37,041 bases of DNA, taken from NCBI GenBank assembly GCA_016208165.1, contig JACQYL010000056.1, positions 1 to 37,041 of the forward strand, given 5' to 3'. Within the stretch, counting starts at the first letter, position 1. Every line of letters starts with the position of its first letter. This document shows positions 15,678 to 25,594 of this stretch, in pieces. The DNA is from Deltaproteobacteria bacterium. Its GTDB lineage: Bacteria; Desulfobacterota; Desulfarculia; JACQYL01. Under the pieces are notes generated by a model. It saw only the letters and a program-made list of their open reading frames with translations, searched no databases and was not told where the DNA came from. Position numbers and translations under genes: made by a program.

Positions 15678-16260
15678 ATACGATCTCTTGGCTTTATTGA
15701 ACGCTCGTGATCGCTAAGATATTCTCCAAACGCGATCAGGAATTAACATAGGCGGAGGGTCCAGACTCGGAAAAACCTACCGAAAATGGCATCCTCGGTC
15801 CGGGTGTGGCACGTATCGCGGCCGATGACGTTGACTCTGTTGTTGACTTCTCTGAGATCCCGGCGATGGAGCTAGTGGTCGGCTTGGGCCTCGACCCGTA
15901 TGAACTGCCGGCGAGCAAAAGCCGCCTTGGCAGGGCCGAAGCGTTCGCTTGATGAATTCTTCGTTACGATATTCTTCCGCTACTGTAGCACACCAAATAT
16001 AAAGATCAATGTTGCATATGTGCAGATGATGGAATAGGATGATATAATTCGAAAAGTCCCGAGTTACGCATCTTATGGGCCTGCCGACCCAATTCACGGT
16101 AATGCCCGATCCTCTTTTGCTGAAGAGAGGACGTCGATCATACTATTGAATTGGGGGTGTTCCGCCGATGTCGAGGGTGTCCGGTTTTCACCTCGAAGGT
16201 CCGAATTTGACCGATAACGCTTGAGCGCCGAGCCATACCGCGGCGAACGAAGAGGTCATC
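15678..16260. other. Intergenic region with a possible gene remnant
   Basis: About 580 bases between divergent genes. The plus strand carries a protein-like frame of about 66 codons directly after a TAG, ending in TGA near 15952 (segments ARIAADDVDSVVDF and GLGLDPYELPASKSRLG), with no proper start. It could be the 3' remnant of a lost gene; the family was not recognised. Further on, a TATAAT (16043-16048) precedes the TPR gene, but no -35 sits at normal distance. Confidence 0.3.
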
Positions 16261-17058
16261 ATGTCCGATGCCAGCGACTACTCGGTTGCCAACCTGGTTC
16301 TAAAAAACCTGAAAGAATCCAGACAGCTTCACCAACAAGATCGTCTTATTCCATCCCTGTACGCCTTGACCCAGGGATTGAAACTGCGACTTGGCCACGA
16401 GTTTCGTCCCGAAACCAAAGAGACGCTGGATCAACAGGTGCACAAAGCCGCATTGGAGATCACCAAGTCGGACAAGTTCCATCAACGGTTCGGCCCCGTA
16501 TCCGTAAAACTAGGTGAAAACCAGGTCTTGTACGATTTCCTGAACTCGATACTATCCGTCGAGATGGAGGAATACGGGGCGCAGCGCGAAGACTGTCTGG
16601 CGAAGGCTCAAAAGCTGCTGAATCAGAGGAAGTTCGATGAGGCCAGGGACATCATGAACGCCCTGCTGATGGCGCTTCCCGACGACGTTGGTCTTCGCCT
16701 GGACGTAGGCAACAGATATTTGAACAAAGAGCTTTATGAAGACGCGGAAATGGTGTTTCGGGAAGCTCAGGCCATGGATCCCAAGTCGATTATCATCATC
16801 AACCGTCTCGGCATCGCCTTTCGGAAGATGGGCAGATACGACGAAGCCATTACCGAGTACAGGAAAGCGCTCAAGATCTCACCCAGAGATCCGAATCTGT
16901 ATTACAATCTGGCGCTGGTGTTCTATGTAAAGAAAGATTACGCCAACACCCTCCAGGGCGTGGAACGTTCCCTAAAGCTCAAGCCCGATTTCGAGGAGGC
17001 GATCGCATTGAAGAGCAATGTGCAAAACAAACTGGGATCCGCATCCTATAAAACGTGA
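16261..17058 (+). CDS. TPR-repeat protein
   Basis: 265-aa protein, probably cytoplasmic. The N-terminal about 110 residues are helical and charged, without a recognised domain (MSDASDYSVANLVLKNLKES). The C-terminal half contains about four tetratricopeptide repeats, for example NKELYEDAEMVFREAQAMDP, RKMGRYDEAITEYRKAL and KKDYANTLQGVERSLKLKPD, with canonical G/Y-A-P positions. It is most likely a protein-interaction module. GAGGT lies 6 nt before the ATG. It converges with the DmsB-like gene 45 bp downstream, so it is an isolated unit; no partner is evident from context. Confidence 0.8.
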   Translation: MSDASDYSVANLVLKNLKESRQLHQQDRLIPSLYALTQGLKLRLGHEFRPETKETLDQQVHKAALEITKSDKFHQRFGPVSVKLGENQVLYDFLNSILSVEMEEYGAQREDCLAKAQKLLNQRKFDEARDIMNALLMALPDDVGLRLDVGNRYLNKELYEDAEMVFREAQAMDPKSIIIINRLGIAFRKMGRYDEAITEYRKALKISPRDPNLYYNLALVFYVKKDYANTLQGVERSLKLKPDFEEAIALKSNVQNKLGSASYKT

Positions 17059-17102
17059 TCGCGAGTGGAAACGCGGAGGCGAAAACCGCTCCTTCCCGCC
17101 GG

Positions 17103-17672
17103 CTAGCGCAGCGGCTCGTACCGTTTCGCCTTGAAAACCACCGCCGGTTGCGTTCTCTTAGACCAGGTGAAGTCCACGGCATTTCGTACGTCGCCGTACT
17201 TGGCCATCAGCTCGTCCAGAGGACCGGCATCGAGGGCCCGGGTCGGACACGACTCGACGCACACGGGCAACTTGCCTTCCGCCCATCGGTCATCGCAGAA
17301 CGTGCACTTCCGCATTTTGGCGCCTTTTTCAGGCCCAAACTGAGGCGCATCGTAGGGGCAGGCTTTCAAGCATTTGACATCGCACTCGATATTCCCCAGA
17401 CACATTTCGGAGTCCACCAGCACGATCCCGTCCGCACCGTTTTTGGAGATCGCGCCCACCGGGCACGCATCGGCGCATACAGGGCTCTCGCAATGATAGC
17501 AGGGAGCCGCCAGATAACTGACAAACACGTTCGGAAATGTCCCTTTTTCCGTATACAAGACGCGCATCCAGTTTTCCGGACCCGCGGGAACGTCGTGCCA
17601 GTCTTTGCAGGCCACCCGGCAGGCGCTGCAGCCGGTGCATCGCGTCTGATCGAAATAAAACCCTTTCTGCAT
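17103..17672 (-). CDS. DmsB-like [4Fe-4S] electron-transfer subunit
   Basis: 189-aa ferredoxin-type subunit of a DMSO-reductase-family complex. Sixteen cysteines are arranged in four groups: CTGCSACRVAC near the N-terminus, CYHCESPVCADACPVGAI, CLGNIECDVKCLKACPY (irregular first spacing), and CTFCDDRWAEGKLPVCVESC. It would carry electrons between the catalytic molybdopterin subunit and a membrane anchor. GGAGGG precedes the ATG, and it follows the catalytic gene by 13 bp on the same strand. No anchor subunit or maturation chaperone is present in the window, and the catalytic gene is broken, so this subunit may be an inactive leftover or may serve another enzyme. Confidence 0.87.
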   Translation of the reverse strand: MQKGFYFDQTRCTGCSACRVACKDWHDVPAGPENWMRVLYTEKGTFPNVFVSYLAAPCYHCESPVCADACPVGAISKNGADGIVLVDSEMCLGNIECDVKCLKACPYDAPQFGPEKGAKMRKCTFCDDRWAEGKLPVCVESCPTRALDAGPLDELMAKYGDVRNAVDFTWSKRTQPAVVFKAKRYEPLR

Positions 17673-17685
17673 GGTCCGTCCCTCC

Positions 17686-19741
17686 TCAGGCCCTGGTCAC
17701 CTGCACCAACACCGTGTTCATGACGGACGCCCCGCCGCCGGAATATTCGTCGTTGGTCAGCACATTGGCGCATCCGCCCCGGTCGATACCTTCCTCGTCC
17801 GGATCGTACCACGCGCCTTCAAAAATAGAGATGACCCCGGGCACGATGCGCTCCGTCACCCAGGCGGTGATCGCCAGTTTTCCCCGATCGTTGAAAACAT
17901 GAACTTCATCGCCGTCGCGGATGCCCCTCGGCCGGGCATCGACCGGGTTGATCCACATCCGGTGAGGTTCCACTTCCCTCAGCCATTCGACCTTGTACAT
18001 CTCCGAATGCACCCTGTTTCTGGGATGCGGCGACAGAAGCTGAAGCGGATGCGTTTTCGTAAGCGGATCGTTTCGATCTTCCGGTGTTCCCATATACTTG
18101 GGAATCGGAGGACAGAGTGGGTGATCCATGTCCGCCACACGTTGGGAGTAGATCTCGATCTTTCCGGACGGTGTGTCAAAAGGGTGGTTTGCCGGATCCT
18201 CGATCTGCTCCTTGAAGGCCAGTATGGGCTCCGGGAGCTTTATCCGATGGATGCCGTCGCGTTTGAATTCCTCGTAGTCCTTGATGTGTTGGGCATTCTC
18301 GGGGTTCTGCTCGACGAACGCTCTGAGCCACTGGTCCTCCCCGTAAGGATTGAAGTCTTTCAAGCCCAGTTTTTCCGCCAGGTCCGTGGCGATTTCCAGG
18401 TCGGATTTGCACTCGCCGATGGGCTCGATGGCCTTGTTGCTGAAAATAAGATAGGGACCCGAAGGCCAGGGCCGGTTCAGATCGTTCCTTTCCGCGGCGC
18501 TCGTAACCGGAAGAAGGATATCGGCAAACCGGGCCGTGGGCGTCATGAACAGCTCGGACCCGGTTCAGACGAAGTCTCAGGTCGAGCGAGCCCCGCACCG
18601 AGGGTGCGCCCACTTCGACCGGGTTCTTTTGACCGGGAATCGACGGGCCCCGGAACAGATGGCCCACGGGTATGCCCATCAGTCCTCCCCCGGCGCTTCC
18701 CCCGGGTCTGCCCACGTTGCCGGTCATGGCGCATAGCGTCATGGCGCATCGATTGTACTGCTCCCCCATGGCGCTTCGGGCCGGGCCCTGACAATCCATG
18801 AGAGCGGCGGGCCGGGTCGTCGCATATTCCCGGGCCAGCGCCTCTATGGTCTAAGCCTCCACGCCCGTGATCGCCTCGGCCCATCTCGGCGTCTTTTCGA
18901 CCCCGTCTTCCACACCCGTCACGTAGTCCAGGAATCGGTCGAATCCAATGGTGTATCTATCGAGAAAGCCTTGATCGTGCCGGTTTTCTTTGATCATCAC
19001 GTACGCCATGCTCACCATCATGGCCGTATCGGTTCCGGGCCGGATGGGTATCCACCAATCCGCCAGCAGGGCCGCGGAATCGTGGTATCTGGGGTCCACG
19101 CAGATGATCCTTGCCCCGGATTCCCTGGCCTTGATCAGGTGGTACGTGGTGTTGGTGCCTGAAATCATCCGGGCCGGATCCCAACCCCACATAATGATGA
19201 GTTTCGAGTTGAGCAGGTCTTCCCGGCTGTTGCCCACCATGACCGATCCGTACTGAGTCAGGCTCGCCCAGACCGCGCCTTCCGATGACACGTTTCCATA
19301 GTGCGTCGTGTATCCGCCGAACATGGCAAGCAATCGGGCCGCCGCCGCGGGGCCGTTATGAAGGCTTCCCAAGTATCCGGCCCCGGCGGCTAGAAATATG
19401 GCGGCGTTTCCATAGGCCTCTTTTACCCGGGTCAGCTCGGACGCGAAGGTTCCCAGGGCTTCGTCCCACGAGATCCGTTCGAAAGCGCCTTTCCCCCGAG
19501 GCCCAACCCGTTTCATCGGGTACGTCAGTCGATCCGGATGGTGGATGTGTTTCCTGTACGCCCGACACCTCAGGCAGGCCCTGAGCTGATCGGGCTCGGA
19601 TACATCGTCCCCCTCGACTCGTTTGATCTCTCCGCCTTCAACATGCAGCCTGAGAGGACATCTGCCCCCGCAGTCGAAAGCGGATGTAGCCCGGACGATC
19701 CGCCTGTCCCGGACGGCGCGACTTTGTTCCGAAACCGCCAT
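17686..19741 (-). pseudogene. DmsA-like molybdopterin oxidoreductase, broken
   Basis: Remnant of a DMSO-reductase-family catalytic gene. From ATG 19741 (GGGGAG upstream) it reads a [4Fe-4S] binding N-terminus (AFDCGGRCPLRLHV, LRACLRCRAYRKHIHHPDRL), then YPMKRVG, RISWDEALG and GNVSSEGAVWASLTQYGS. An in-frame TAG (18851-18853) follows GVEA, after which the same frame resumes with typical sequence (ALMDCQGPARSAMGEQYNRC; GNVGRPGG). Around 18545-18600 the coding frame changes and a block expected in the family just before FMTPTARFADILLP is missing. The C-terminal part (17686-18546) reads normally to GTRA-like ends, with HPRNRVHSEMY and GDEVHVFNDRG. One stop plus one deletion/frameshift make a functional product unlikely, unless these are sequencing errors. 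Confidence 0.82.
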
Positions 19742-19804
19742 GGTTCTCCCCCTGGTTTCTATGCCGGTCCAAAAGGAACCGTGTGACCGATCTATGATCT
19801 TTGC

Positions 19805-19858
19805 GGAAACGCAGAGACGCTTCTCTCCTCGAGCAACGACGCCAAGCGTCTCGTTTCC
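19805..19858. other. Long imperfect hairpin in divergent intergenic region
   Basis: Outer arms GGAAAC/GTTTCC and inner arms GAGACGCTT/AAGCGTCTC are separated by a 3-nt bulge on one side, with a loop of about 21 nt. It lies between the broken dmsA-like gene (minus, start 19741) and the isomerase gene (plus, start 20167), about 64 bp from the former. It could be a leader structure or operator. Nothing else was recognised in the roughly 425-bp gap. Confidence 0.45.
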
Positions 19859-20166
19859 CTTGAAATGACCTGCATAAGGATGAAACAGCGCGTTTGGCAA
19901 GTCAAGGAGAATGCGGATGCGAAGAATCCGTACGAGACGGTATGGGAGGGTTGCATGGCCTCCGGTGGATTACAGTTCCAACATTTTAACAGACTTACCA
20001 AGGTTTCTTCTTTGCATACGGGCGTTCCCGCGGTATCCTTCTTCCGGTTTCCACCAAGCAGGATACCATGTCGGAGAACGACACGGCTTTCGAGAGTCCG
20101 TCTCAATTCGTCATCTTCCGCCGGACTCTCGGAACGCATTTCCGCTGTACCGAAGAGGTGAATTCA

Positions 20167-21240
20167 ATGAATGATCATCCACCCGAAAGGAAGCCGGCCG
20201 ACAGCGATCTCAGGAAGCTGGCCGAACTCCACGACCATTCCCACATGGCGGAAGTCATCTCGAGAATACCCGACCAGATCGACATCGGCCTTGCCGAGGA
20301 ATTCCCCCGCATTCAAAAGGGGCCCTTCCGGCAGGCGATCATCGCCGGCATGGGTGGTTCGGCCCTGCCCGTGGACGTGGTTCTAGATGCTTTCTGCGGC
20401 AAGATTCGAGTTCCGGTAAGGTCGTTGCGGCACTACAATCTTCCGGTCGAGGTGGACGACTCAACGCTTTTTATAGCGAGCTCCTTCTCGGGTACAACGG
20501 AAGAGACGCTTTCGGCCATTCAGGGGTTCCCGAAAAACGCCGGCAATGTCGTAGTCGTTACCGGGGGAGGCGAACTGTCCGCCATTGCCCGGGAAAGAGG
20601 TTATCCTCTGGTTCGCATACCCAAGGAACGGGAGCCCGAAGGCTTCCAGCCCCGGTCCGCTGTAGGCTATTTCGTGGTATCCTTCGCAAGGATCCTCTTC
20701 GAGGCCGGCGTGATGGACGATCCAAGGCCGGACCTTGCAGCCCTGCCTGCTTTCCTCCGTGAAGCGCCGATTCGGAAGGAAGCGGAAGAGACGGCCGCTT
20801 GGATCAAGAATCGTATTCCCATTGTTTACACGGACGAGATCCATCTTTCGTCCGTTGCTCGGGTAGCAAAGATCAAATTCAATGAAAATTCAAAACGGCC
20901 CGCTTTCTTCAATGCGCTCCCAGAAGCAAATCATAACGAGATGATCGGCTTCTCCAAGCCCTTGGCCGACTTTGCCCTGATCTATCTCCATGATCCGGAT
21001 AGCCACCCGAAGATCCGCCGTCGCTTTGACGTGATGAATAAGGTCTTCAGCAAGCGGCAACTGAATCACGTGGATTTCAGGATGTGGAATATGCCGGGCG
21101 CGACGAGAGTGCAACGGATCTTTGCCGCCCTCGTGTTCGTGGACTGGTGCTCCTATGCGCTCGCGCTTCTCGACGGGATCGATCCCACCCCCGTTGACCT
21201 GGTCGAAAGCTTTAAGCAGGAATTGGAAAAACCGCTGTGA
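20167..21240 (+). CDS. Bifunctional phosphoglucose/phosphomannose isomerase
   Basis: 357-aa SIS-domain isomerase of the archaeal/deep-branching PGI/PMI type, which interconverts glucose-6-P or mannose-6-P with fructose-6-P. The first SIS domain has AIIAGMGGSALPVDVV and the sugar-phosphate loop IASSFSGTTEETLSA. The second part has the active-site regions KIKFNENSKRPAFFNALPE and ANHNEMIGF (His/Glu). The end has LVFVDWCSYALALLDGIDPTPVDLV, typical of the family. The frame is open for 33 codons upstream, but the start at 20167 is chosen because AGAGGT sits 8-9 nt before it and the protein then has family length. Likely role: hexose-phosphate supply for gluconeogenesis and envelope sugars. Confidence 0.9.
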   Translation: MNDHPPERKPADSDLRKLAELHDHSHMAEVISRIPDQIDIGLAEEFPRIQKGPFRQAIIAGMGGSALPVDVVLDAFCGKIRVPVRSLRHYNLPVEVDDSTLFIASSFSGTTEETLSAIQGFPKNAGNVVVVTGGGELSAIARERGYPLVRIPKEREPEGFQPRSAVGYFVVSFARILFEAGVMDDPRPDLAALPAFLREAPIRKEAEETAAWIKNRIPIVYTDEIHLSSVARVAKIKFNENSKRPAFFNALPEANHNEMIGFSKPLADFALIYLHDPDSHPKIRRRFDVMNKVFSKRQLNHVDFRMWNMPGATRVQRIFAALVFVDWCSYALALLDGIDPTPVDLVESFKQELEKPL

Positions 21241-21273
21241 GCCATCCGGGACGACATGCCGGAGAGGGGATCC

Positions 21274-21936
21274 CTAAATGCCCCACTCCTGTTGTCTGTA
21301 CCCCATGTCCCAGAACAGATATTCCATTTTCGAGGTCAGGATGAAGTGTTCGCGCACTCGATCCTTCTCGTCATCGGTGAGCCCTTTGGCCACCGCGTTC
21401 ATCGCATCAAGCACGGCCCGGACGCTTTCCGCAAAGGCGTCGGAGGCATAGGTCCCGATCCATTTCTGAAACAACGGGTTGGGCGATCCCCGTTTTTCCA
21501 ATGCCCTCCCCACCTCCAGATAGATCCGGTAGCAGGGCAGGAACGCCCCCATGATCTCATGGAAAGGCCTTTCGTAGGCCGTCTTCAGCAGATAAGAAGT
21601 ATACATCAGATTCGTCGGAGCCATGGGGATCTTTTCCAGATCTTCCTTCGCCAGACCCCACCGAGCCATGAACGCTTCGTGCAGAACCCGCTCGACTTCG
21701 AAGACACCGGCCGCCCCCCGCACGAACATGAGAAACCAGTCGTCCACCGGCGCCTTGGCTCCGAGAACGGCCAAGCCTCGAGCGAAGCATTTCAGATACA
21801 AGGCGTCCTGGATCACGTAAAAGCGGAAGGTCTCTTCGTTCAAAGATCCTTCAGTAAGCCCCAGGATAAAGGGGTGAACCCGGATTTTACCGTAAATGCC
21901 TTCAATGGACCGCCACAGCCTGTCCGTGAACTCCAT
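21274..21936 (-). CDS. tenA: TenA-family aminopyrimidine aminohydrolase (thiaminase II)
   Basis: 220-aa TenA, which salvages the pyrimidine moiety of degraded thiamine. The family's key residues are visible: Asp and Tyr in YVIQDALYLKCFARGLAVL, the nucleophile Cys in GAFLPCYRIYLEVG, and the C-terminal Glu in SKMEYLFWDMGYRQQEW. An in-frame ATG lies 5 codons upstream, but its own sequence supplies the GGGAGGT Shine-Dalgarno for the ATG at 21936, so the later start is preferred. No other thiamine gene is adjacent. It converges with the isomerase gene 33 bp downstream. Confidence 0.88.
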   Translation of the reverse strand: MEFTDRLWRSIEGIYGKIRVHPFILGLTEGSLNEETFRFYVIQDALYLKCFARGLAVLGAKAPVDDWFLMFVRGAAGVFEVERVLHEAFMARWGLAKEDLEKIPMAPTNLMYTSYLLKTAYERPFHEIMGAFLPCYRIYLEVGRALEKRGSPNPLFQKWIGTYASDAFAESVRAVLDAMNAVAKGLTDDEKDRVREHFILTSKMEYLFWDMGYRQQEWGI

Positions 21937-22368
21937 CGGAACACCTCCCATCTCAACAAACAGAGCGCCGTGCTCGTTTTTCAGAGACCGCTGACATCCC
22001 CTCGAGGGTGTCGGCCCCCTCTCAGAAATGTGCTCTCGGTTGAATCCCGGTTGATCCTCTCAAGAATAGCCGATAAAATACCTTCGGTTACGCCCCTTAT
22101 TCTCTCTTCAGGCAGAGGCCTGTCAAGACGCGTCTTTTCCCCACTGTTTGGACCCACACTCGATTTGCACGATCGGAATCATTTCATGAACGGAGGTTGT
22201 ATGAAGCCGGCGGGGACTAGAACTGAACGAAATCTGCAGGACTAGGGGGCCCGTGTTGAAACGCCGCGGCGGGAGAAAAGAGTTGAATGGGGAACAGCCT
22301 GAGTTTACTATGCGAAGAAGCGATCAAGTGGTACGTTTTGACCTTATTTGAAGAAGCAGGAATCACTG
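21937..22368. other. Intergenic region between tenA and HEAT gene
   Basis: About 430 bases between divergent genes. Seen here are a short bulged hairpin at 21993-22012 (GACA-CCC / GGG-TGTC), a candidate tenA promoter at 22099-22126, and a 14-codon frame with a Shine-Dalgarno (22201-22245) that is too short to call a gene. An upstream frame (from 22287) overlaps the HEAT gene start and becomes arginine-rich noise, so it is not called. Confidence 0.4.
22099..22126 (-). promoter_or_regulatory. Candidate tenA promoter
   Basis: On the minus strand, TTGACA (complement of 22121-22126) and GAGAAT (complement of 22099-22104) are 16 bp apart. That would leave a leader of roughly 160 nt before tenA. 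The -10 matches consensus at 4 of 6 positions. Confidence 0.35.
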
Positions 22369-23349
22369 ATGACACAATCGATCCAGGATGCCGTGCTCAA
22401 AGCGCTTGGCGAGAAGGACCCGAACATCGCACGCTGCGGGATCAAACTTGCCGGCGTTCTGAATATCAAGGAGAGCGTGGACAAAATCATCCCAATGTTA
22501 AAGCACGAGGCTTGGCAGGTCCGCCTGACCGCGGTTCAAGCCCTCGGTCTGCTCGAAGCCGTGAAAGCCAAACCCTATCTGGTTAAGATCCTCGGCGGGG
22601 AGACGGATGGGTTGAGACAGCGAGTCATTTCGTACGCCGGCCTGGACGGCAAGCCTCCGAAGGGTCAGGTCCCCGGTAAGGCGGATCCGGCGGATGAGGG
22701 TGAAGAAGTGTGGCAGGTCAAGAAGGCGGCCGCCATTGCCCTGAGCCAAATCGATCCCGATTTGGCGGAAAAGCCGTTGCTGGACGCCATGAAGCTGCCA
22801 AACCCGCAAGTCGCCATGGCCGCCATGAGCGGGCTGACGCTTTTGGAGTCGCCAAAAGCCGGGGAGCGGATCCTACCGTTTTTGGACAGTAAGGATACTG
22901 AAACGAAAAAAGCGGCTGTCATCTGTCTGGGTAAACTCGGTTATGCCCAGGCGGCCGGCGCGCTGTTGCATGTATTGCAAGACAAGAATCCGATCATCCG
23001 GAGAGAAGCGGTCATCGCTCTGAATCACATCAAAGTAAACGAGGCCATTCCGGCGTTTGTGGAACGCATGAAAGATCCGCGACCCGAGGTGCGCTCGGTG
23101 GCGGCGGTTGCTCTTGGCAACACGGCCACCAAAGAAGAAGGTGTGATAACCGTGCTCCGGGAGGCTTTAGGCGATTCAAGCTGGGAAGTCCGGAAAGCGG
23201 CTGTGGACGCACTCTCGAATCTGGGAGCGGTGGACGCCATGGACGCTGTCATGCCCCTGATCGCCGATTCGGACGAGAAGGTCAAAAGATCGGCCGCCCT
23301 CGGCCTGTTGCGACTGGCTACCGTTAAGGAATATAGGCGGTACGAATAG
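22369..23349 (+). CDS. HEAT-repeat protein
   Basis: 326-aa protein made of about eight HEAT/PBS-lyase-type helical repeats, for example HEAWQVRLTAVQALGLLE, DKNPIIRREAVIALNHI, RPEVRSVAAVALGNTA, SSWEVRKAAVDALSNLG and DEKVKRSAALGLLRLA. A loop of about 30 residues near residues 85-120 (GKPPKGQVPGKADPADEGEE) interrupts the repeats. There is no signal peptide or membrane segment. The start at ATG 22369 has AGGA 7 nt upstream; an in-frame TTG 7 codons earlier is less likely. These proteins act as scaffolds or as accessory factors of redox and light-harvesting enzymes; no partner is indicated by the neighbours. Confidence 0.82.
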   Translation: MTQSIQDAVLKALGEKDPNIARCGIKLAGVLNIKESVDKIIPMLKHEAWQVRLTAVQALGLLEAVKAKPYLVKILGGETDGLRQRVISYAGLDGKPPKGQVPGKADPADEGEEVWQVKKAAAIALSQIDPDLAEKPLLDAMKLPNPQVAMAAMSGLTLLESPKAGERILPFLDSKDTETKKAAVICLGKLGYAQAAGALLHVLQDKNPIIRREAVIALNHIKVNEAIPAFVERMKDPRPEVRSVAAVALGNTATKEEGVITVLREALGDSSWEVRKAAVDALSNLGAVDAMDAVMPLIADSDEKVKRSAALGLLRLATVKEYRRYE

Positions 23350-23367
23350 AGAACTCGGATGAGCGAA

Positions 23368-23403
23368 CCAGAATCATCAGCCGGCCTATGAACCCGGTTC
23401 TGG
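23368..23403. terminator. Hairpin between convergent HEAT and brxL genes
   Basis: CCAGAA/TTCTGG outer arms with inner CCGG/CCGG, spaced asymmetrically. It lies between two convergent genes and could terminate both. No T-run is present on either side. Confidence 0.35.
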
Positions 23404-23460
23404 ACAGGATGTTGGATCAGCATCCAGGCATAAGGAGATTTCGAGGCATGGCGTTTGTCT

Positions 23461-25500
23461 TTACGGCTTGTTCATACTTAAAGAAACCTCAAGCACCTCA
23501 TCTATGCTACTTACCGGGGTCAGCTTGATACCGTCGAGCACATAGGAGGGTAACCCCTCCGCCTCTTTCAAATTATCAGCAGGCAAAAGAACCTCTTTGA
23601 CTCCTGCATCGTAAGCAGCCCGGACCTTCTGTTGAATGCCGCCAACCGGGAGCACCTTACCCATTATTGTAATCTCACCGGTCATGGCGAGGTCGTTTCG
23701 CACGGGGGCCTTTTTCAAAGCCGATACGATCCCGGCAACAATTGTGATGCCGGCAGACGGACCCTCCTTGGGTACGCCCATAAAGGTCGCCAGTACCGCT
23801 ACATCAAAACTCTTTCGCCATTCGGCGCTTATGCCGAGGTCCTCGTGCTTTGCCCGGATGTACTGAGCTGCTGCTTCGATGCTTTCCCGCATGACCCTTT
23901 GGATCGACCCGAGCGGTACGATGCGTCCGGACCCCTTGGTCGCTTGCATCTCAAAGTGAAGGATGCAACCATGGTCCCCTTCGACGGCCAAGCCTACAAC
24001 CTCACCGACTGAAGGCTTCTCGGGGAGCGCAACGCGCTGAACACGATTGCTATCCGGAAGCTCAGGCACAACTTGCTTACCCGACGGCTGCATCAGCGAT
24101 CCTAAAGAAATACGGTCATACTCGCCCGGTGCAATCAAATGGAGCTGGTCTCGCACCCGTTGCCGCAGTTCGCAGGACAGACTCAAAATGTCCTCAAGTT
24201 CCTCGTCGGCTACCCGACCATCAGGGTGAAGCAACTTCAGCAGGCCAGAGCTGGTTTTGATAATAGCGCGTTGATCGCGGCCAGAGATACCCTGCGTCCT
24301 CCTGGCATGGTCAACTATATCAAAACGAGAACGTACCGCTCCCAGGAGATCAATACGGCGAAGCTCGTGCATGATCTCGCAAAAGTAATCCGTAATGAAT
24401 CCATAGTCCTTCGAATAGCTGTTTGGGGCCAACTTCGGAATTTCCCACCCGGGCAGATAGCCATGGATGCGGTCTAAGAATGCGATGACCTGCATAAAAT
24501 CCGGCAGCGGCTCAAAAAGGTGGTAATATTTTTCATGTGGCAGATTACCTTGGACGTCCAGGTTGCCTACAAATACCAAACTGGCGAAAGCAAGGATTTC
24601 CTTCTTGCCCCTGCTGAATTTCGCATCCTGCATATATCCCTGCATGATGCTTACGAAGGACCTTGGATCGGTAAAATCAGTGTTCGCGATCTCGTCAAAA
24701 ACAACGGCGTCCCGAACGCCGACTTCGCCAATCTTCCCGGTATTGAGGTTGATGAAAAGCTGGGCAGGAGTCGCCTTGCCGCCGGACAGCACGTGAGCGT
24801 AATATGAGATATTGCGATAGAGATAGGTCTTGCCGGTTTCCCGAGGTGCAAGTTCCACCATGTTGACGTTCGTTTCGACCAGAGGAATGCAACGGCAAAG
24901 AAAAAGTAACTTCTGTCGCCGGGTCATTTTCGAAGGATCAAGCCCACAGGAGTTTACCAAGACATCAATCCATTCGTCGGTAGAGAACTCCTCGCGACGC
25001 TCTATGAACTCATCAAGATTGATGACGCTGACCTGAAAAGGCATGAACCCGGTGATCTTGAAGGGTCTGATTTTCTTGTTATGAATCTCGGTCTCGTCAT
25101 AGGTCAGGTCGATGGTTCCCCACATTCCGCCCGAAAGCAGCATGGGGTATTGACGGACGATGCTTTCCGGTATGTTCACAAAGTTCTCGTTGATGGCGGA
25201 AATCGTGCCCCAATACTTGTCCTCCGTCTCAACCAGCCGGGCTTCCAGGCTCGCGATTACCGAGTGGCTGCGGTTTTCACGAATGTAATGCCTGATTTTT
25301 TCGGCCTCCGCCCCATAGACGAAGGTCTCCTTGAGCCTTCTGACGACCTTTTCCATGTCCTCGTGGAAGGTTTCCTCGGAGCAGTAGTTGTCGATCAGGT
25401 ACTCCAGGACATAGCGCGGAAATTCGTCAACTCCCGTGTTAATCGTATGGGCCTTGTTGACAACCTTGCCTCTGAAGACCTCTTTCAATTTCAGGTTCAT
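23461..25500 (-). CDS. brxL: BrxL, Lon-like BREX protein
   Basis: 679-aa BrxL, the Lon-related component of BREX phage-defence systems. The N-terminal and central AAA+ part has a P-loop variant, [14 protein letters not shown] (about residues 217-229), and a Walker-B-like [12 protein letters not shown]. The C-terminal part is a Lon (S16) protease fold with catalytic Ser582 in EGPSAGITI and Lys625 in [10 protein letters not shown], 43 residues apart as in Lon. An upstream ATG in frame exists at 25563, but the start at 25500 ([17 protein letters not shown]) has GGAGG 7 nt upstream and matches the family N-terminus. It is the last gene of the BREX operon, 94 bp after pglZ. BrxL occurs in type 1 and type 4 BREX. 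Confidence 0.93.
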   Translation of the reverse strand: MNLKLKEVFRGKVVNKAHTINTGVDEFPRYVLEYLIDNYCSEETFHEDMEKVVRRLKETFVYGAEAEKIRHYIRENRSHSVIASLEARLVETEDKYWGTISAINENFVNIPESIVRQYPMLLSGGMWGTIDLTYDETEIHNKKIRPFKITGFMPFQVSVINLDEFIERREEFSTDEWIDVLVNSCGLDPSKMTRRQKLLFLCRCIPLVETNVNMVELAPRETGKTYLYRNISYYAHVLSGGKATPAQLFINLNTGKIGEVGVRDAVVFDEIANTDFTDPRSFVSIMQGYMQDAKFSRGKKEILAFASLVFVGNLDVQGNLPHEKYYHLFEPLPDFMQVIAFLDRIHGYLPGWEIPKLAPNSYSKDYGFITDYFCEIMHELRRIDLLGAVRSRFDIVDHARRTQGISGRDQRAIIKTSSGLLKLLHPDGRVADEELEDILSLSCELRQRVRDQLHLIAPGEYDRISLGSLMQPSGKQVVPELPDSNRVQRVALPEKPSVGEVVGLAVEGDHGCILHFEMQATKGSGRIVPLGSIQRVMRESIEAAAQYIRAKHEDLGISAEWRKSFDVAVLATFMGVPKEGPSAGITIVAGIVSALKKAPVRNDLAMTGEITIMGKVLPVGGIQQKVRAAYDAGVKEVLLPADNLKEAEGLPSYVLDGIKLTPVSSIDEVLEVSLSMNKP

Positions 25501-25594
25501 CCACAGTCCTCCACCCGCGACACAGGAACAACCACGAGCGATTCGGGGTTCCGACTCGCCCATGTTGATTGGGTTGTTGTCTTGGCATCCGGCA

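Noticed and set aside
18851-18853. Pyrrolysine or other read-through of the in-frame TAG in the DmsA-like gene
   Set aside because: The same gene also has a frame change with missing sequence about 250 bp later, so decay is the simpler reading.
21937-22110. TPP riboswitch upstream of tenA
   Set aside because: The minus strand has CTGAGA and a later ACCCT, but the conserved GAACCTGATCTGG and CCAGCG parts are missing, so it is not called.
22201-22245. 14-codon small ORF with a good Shine-Dalgarno
   Set aside because: It is too short and without recognisable features or conserved context to support as a gene.
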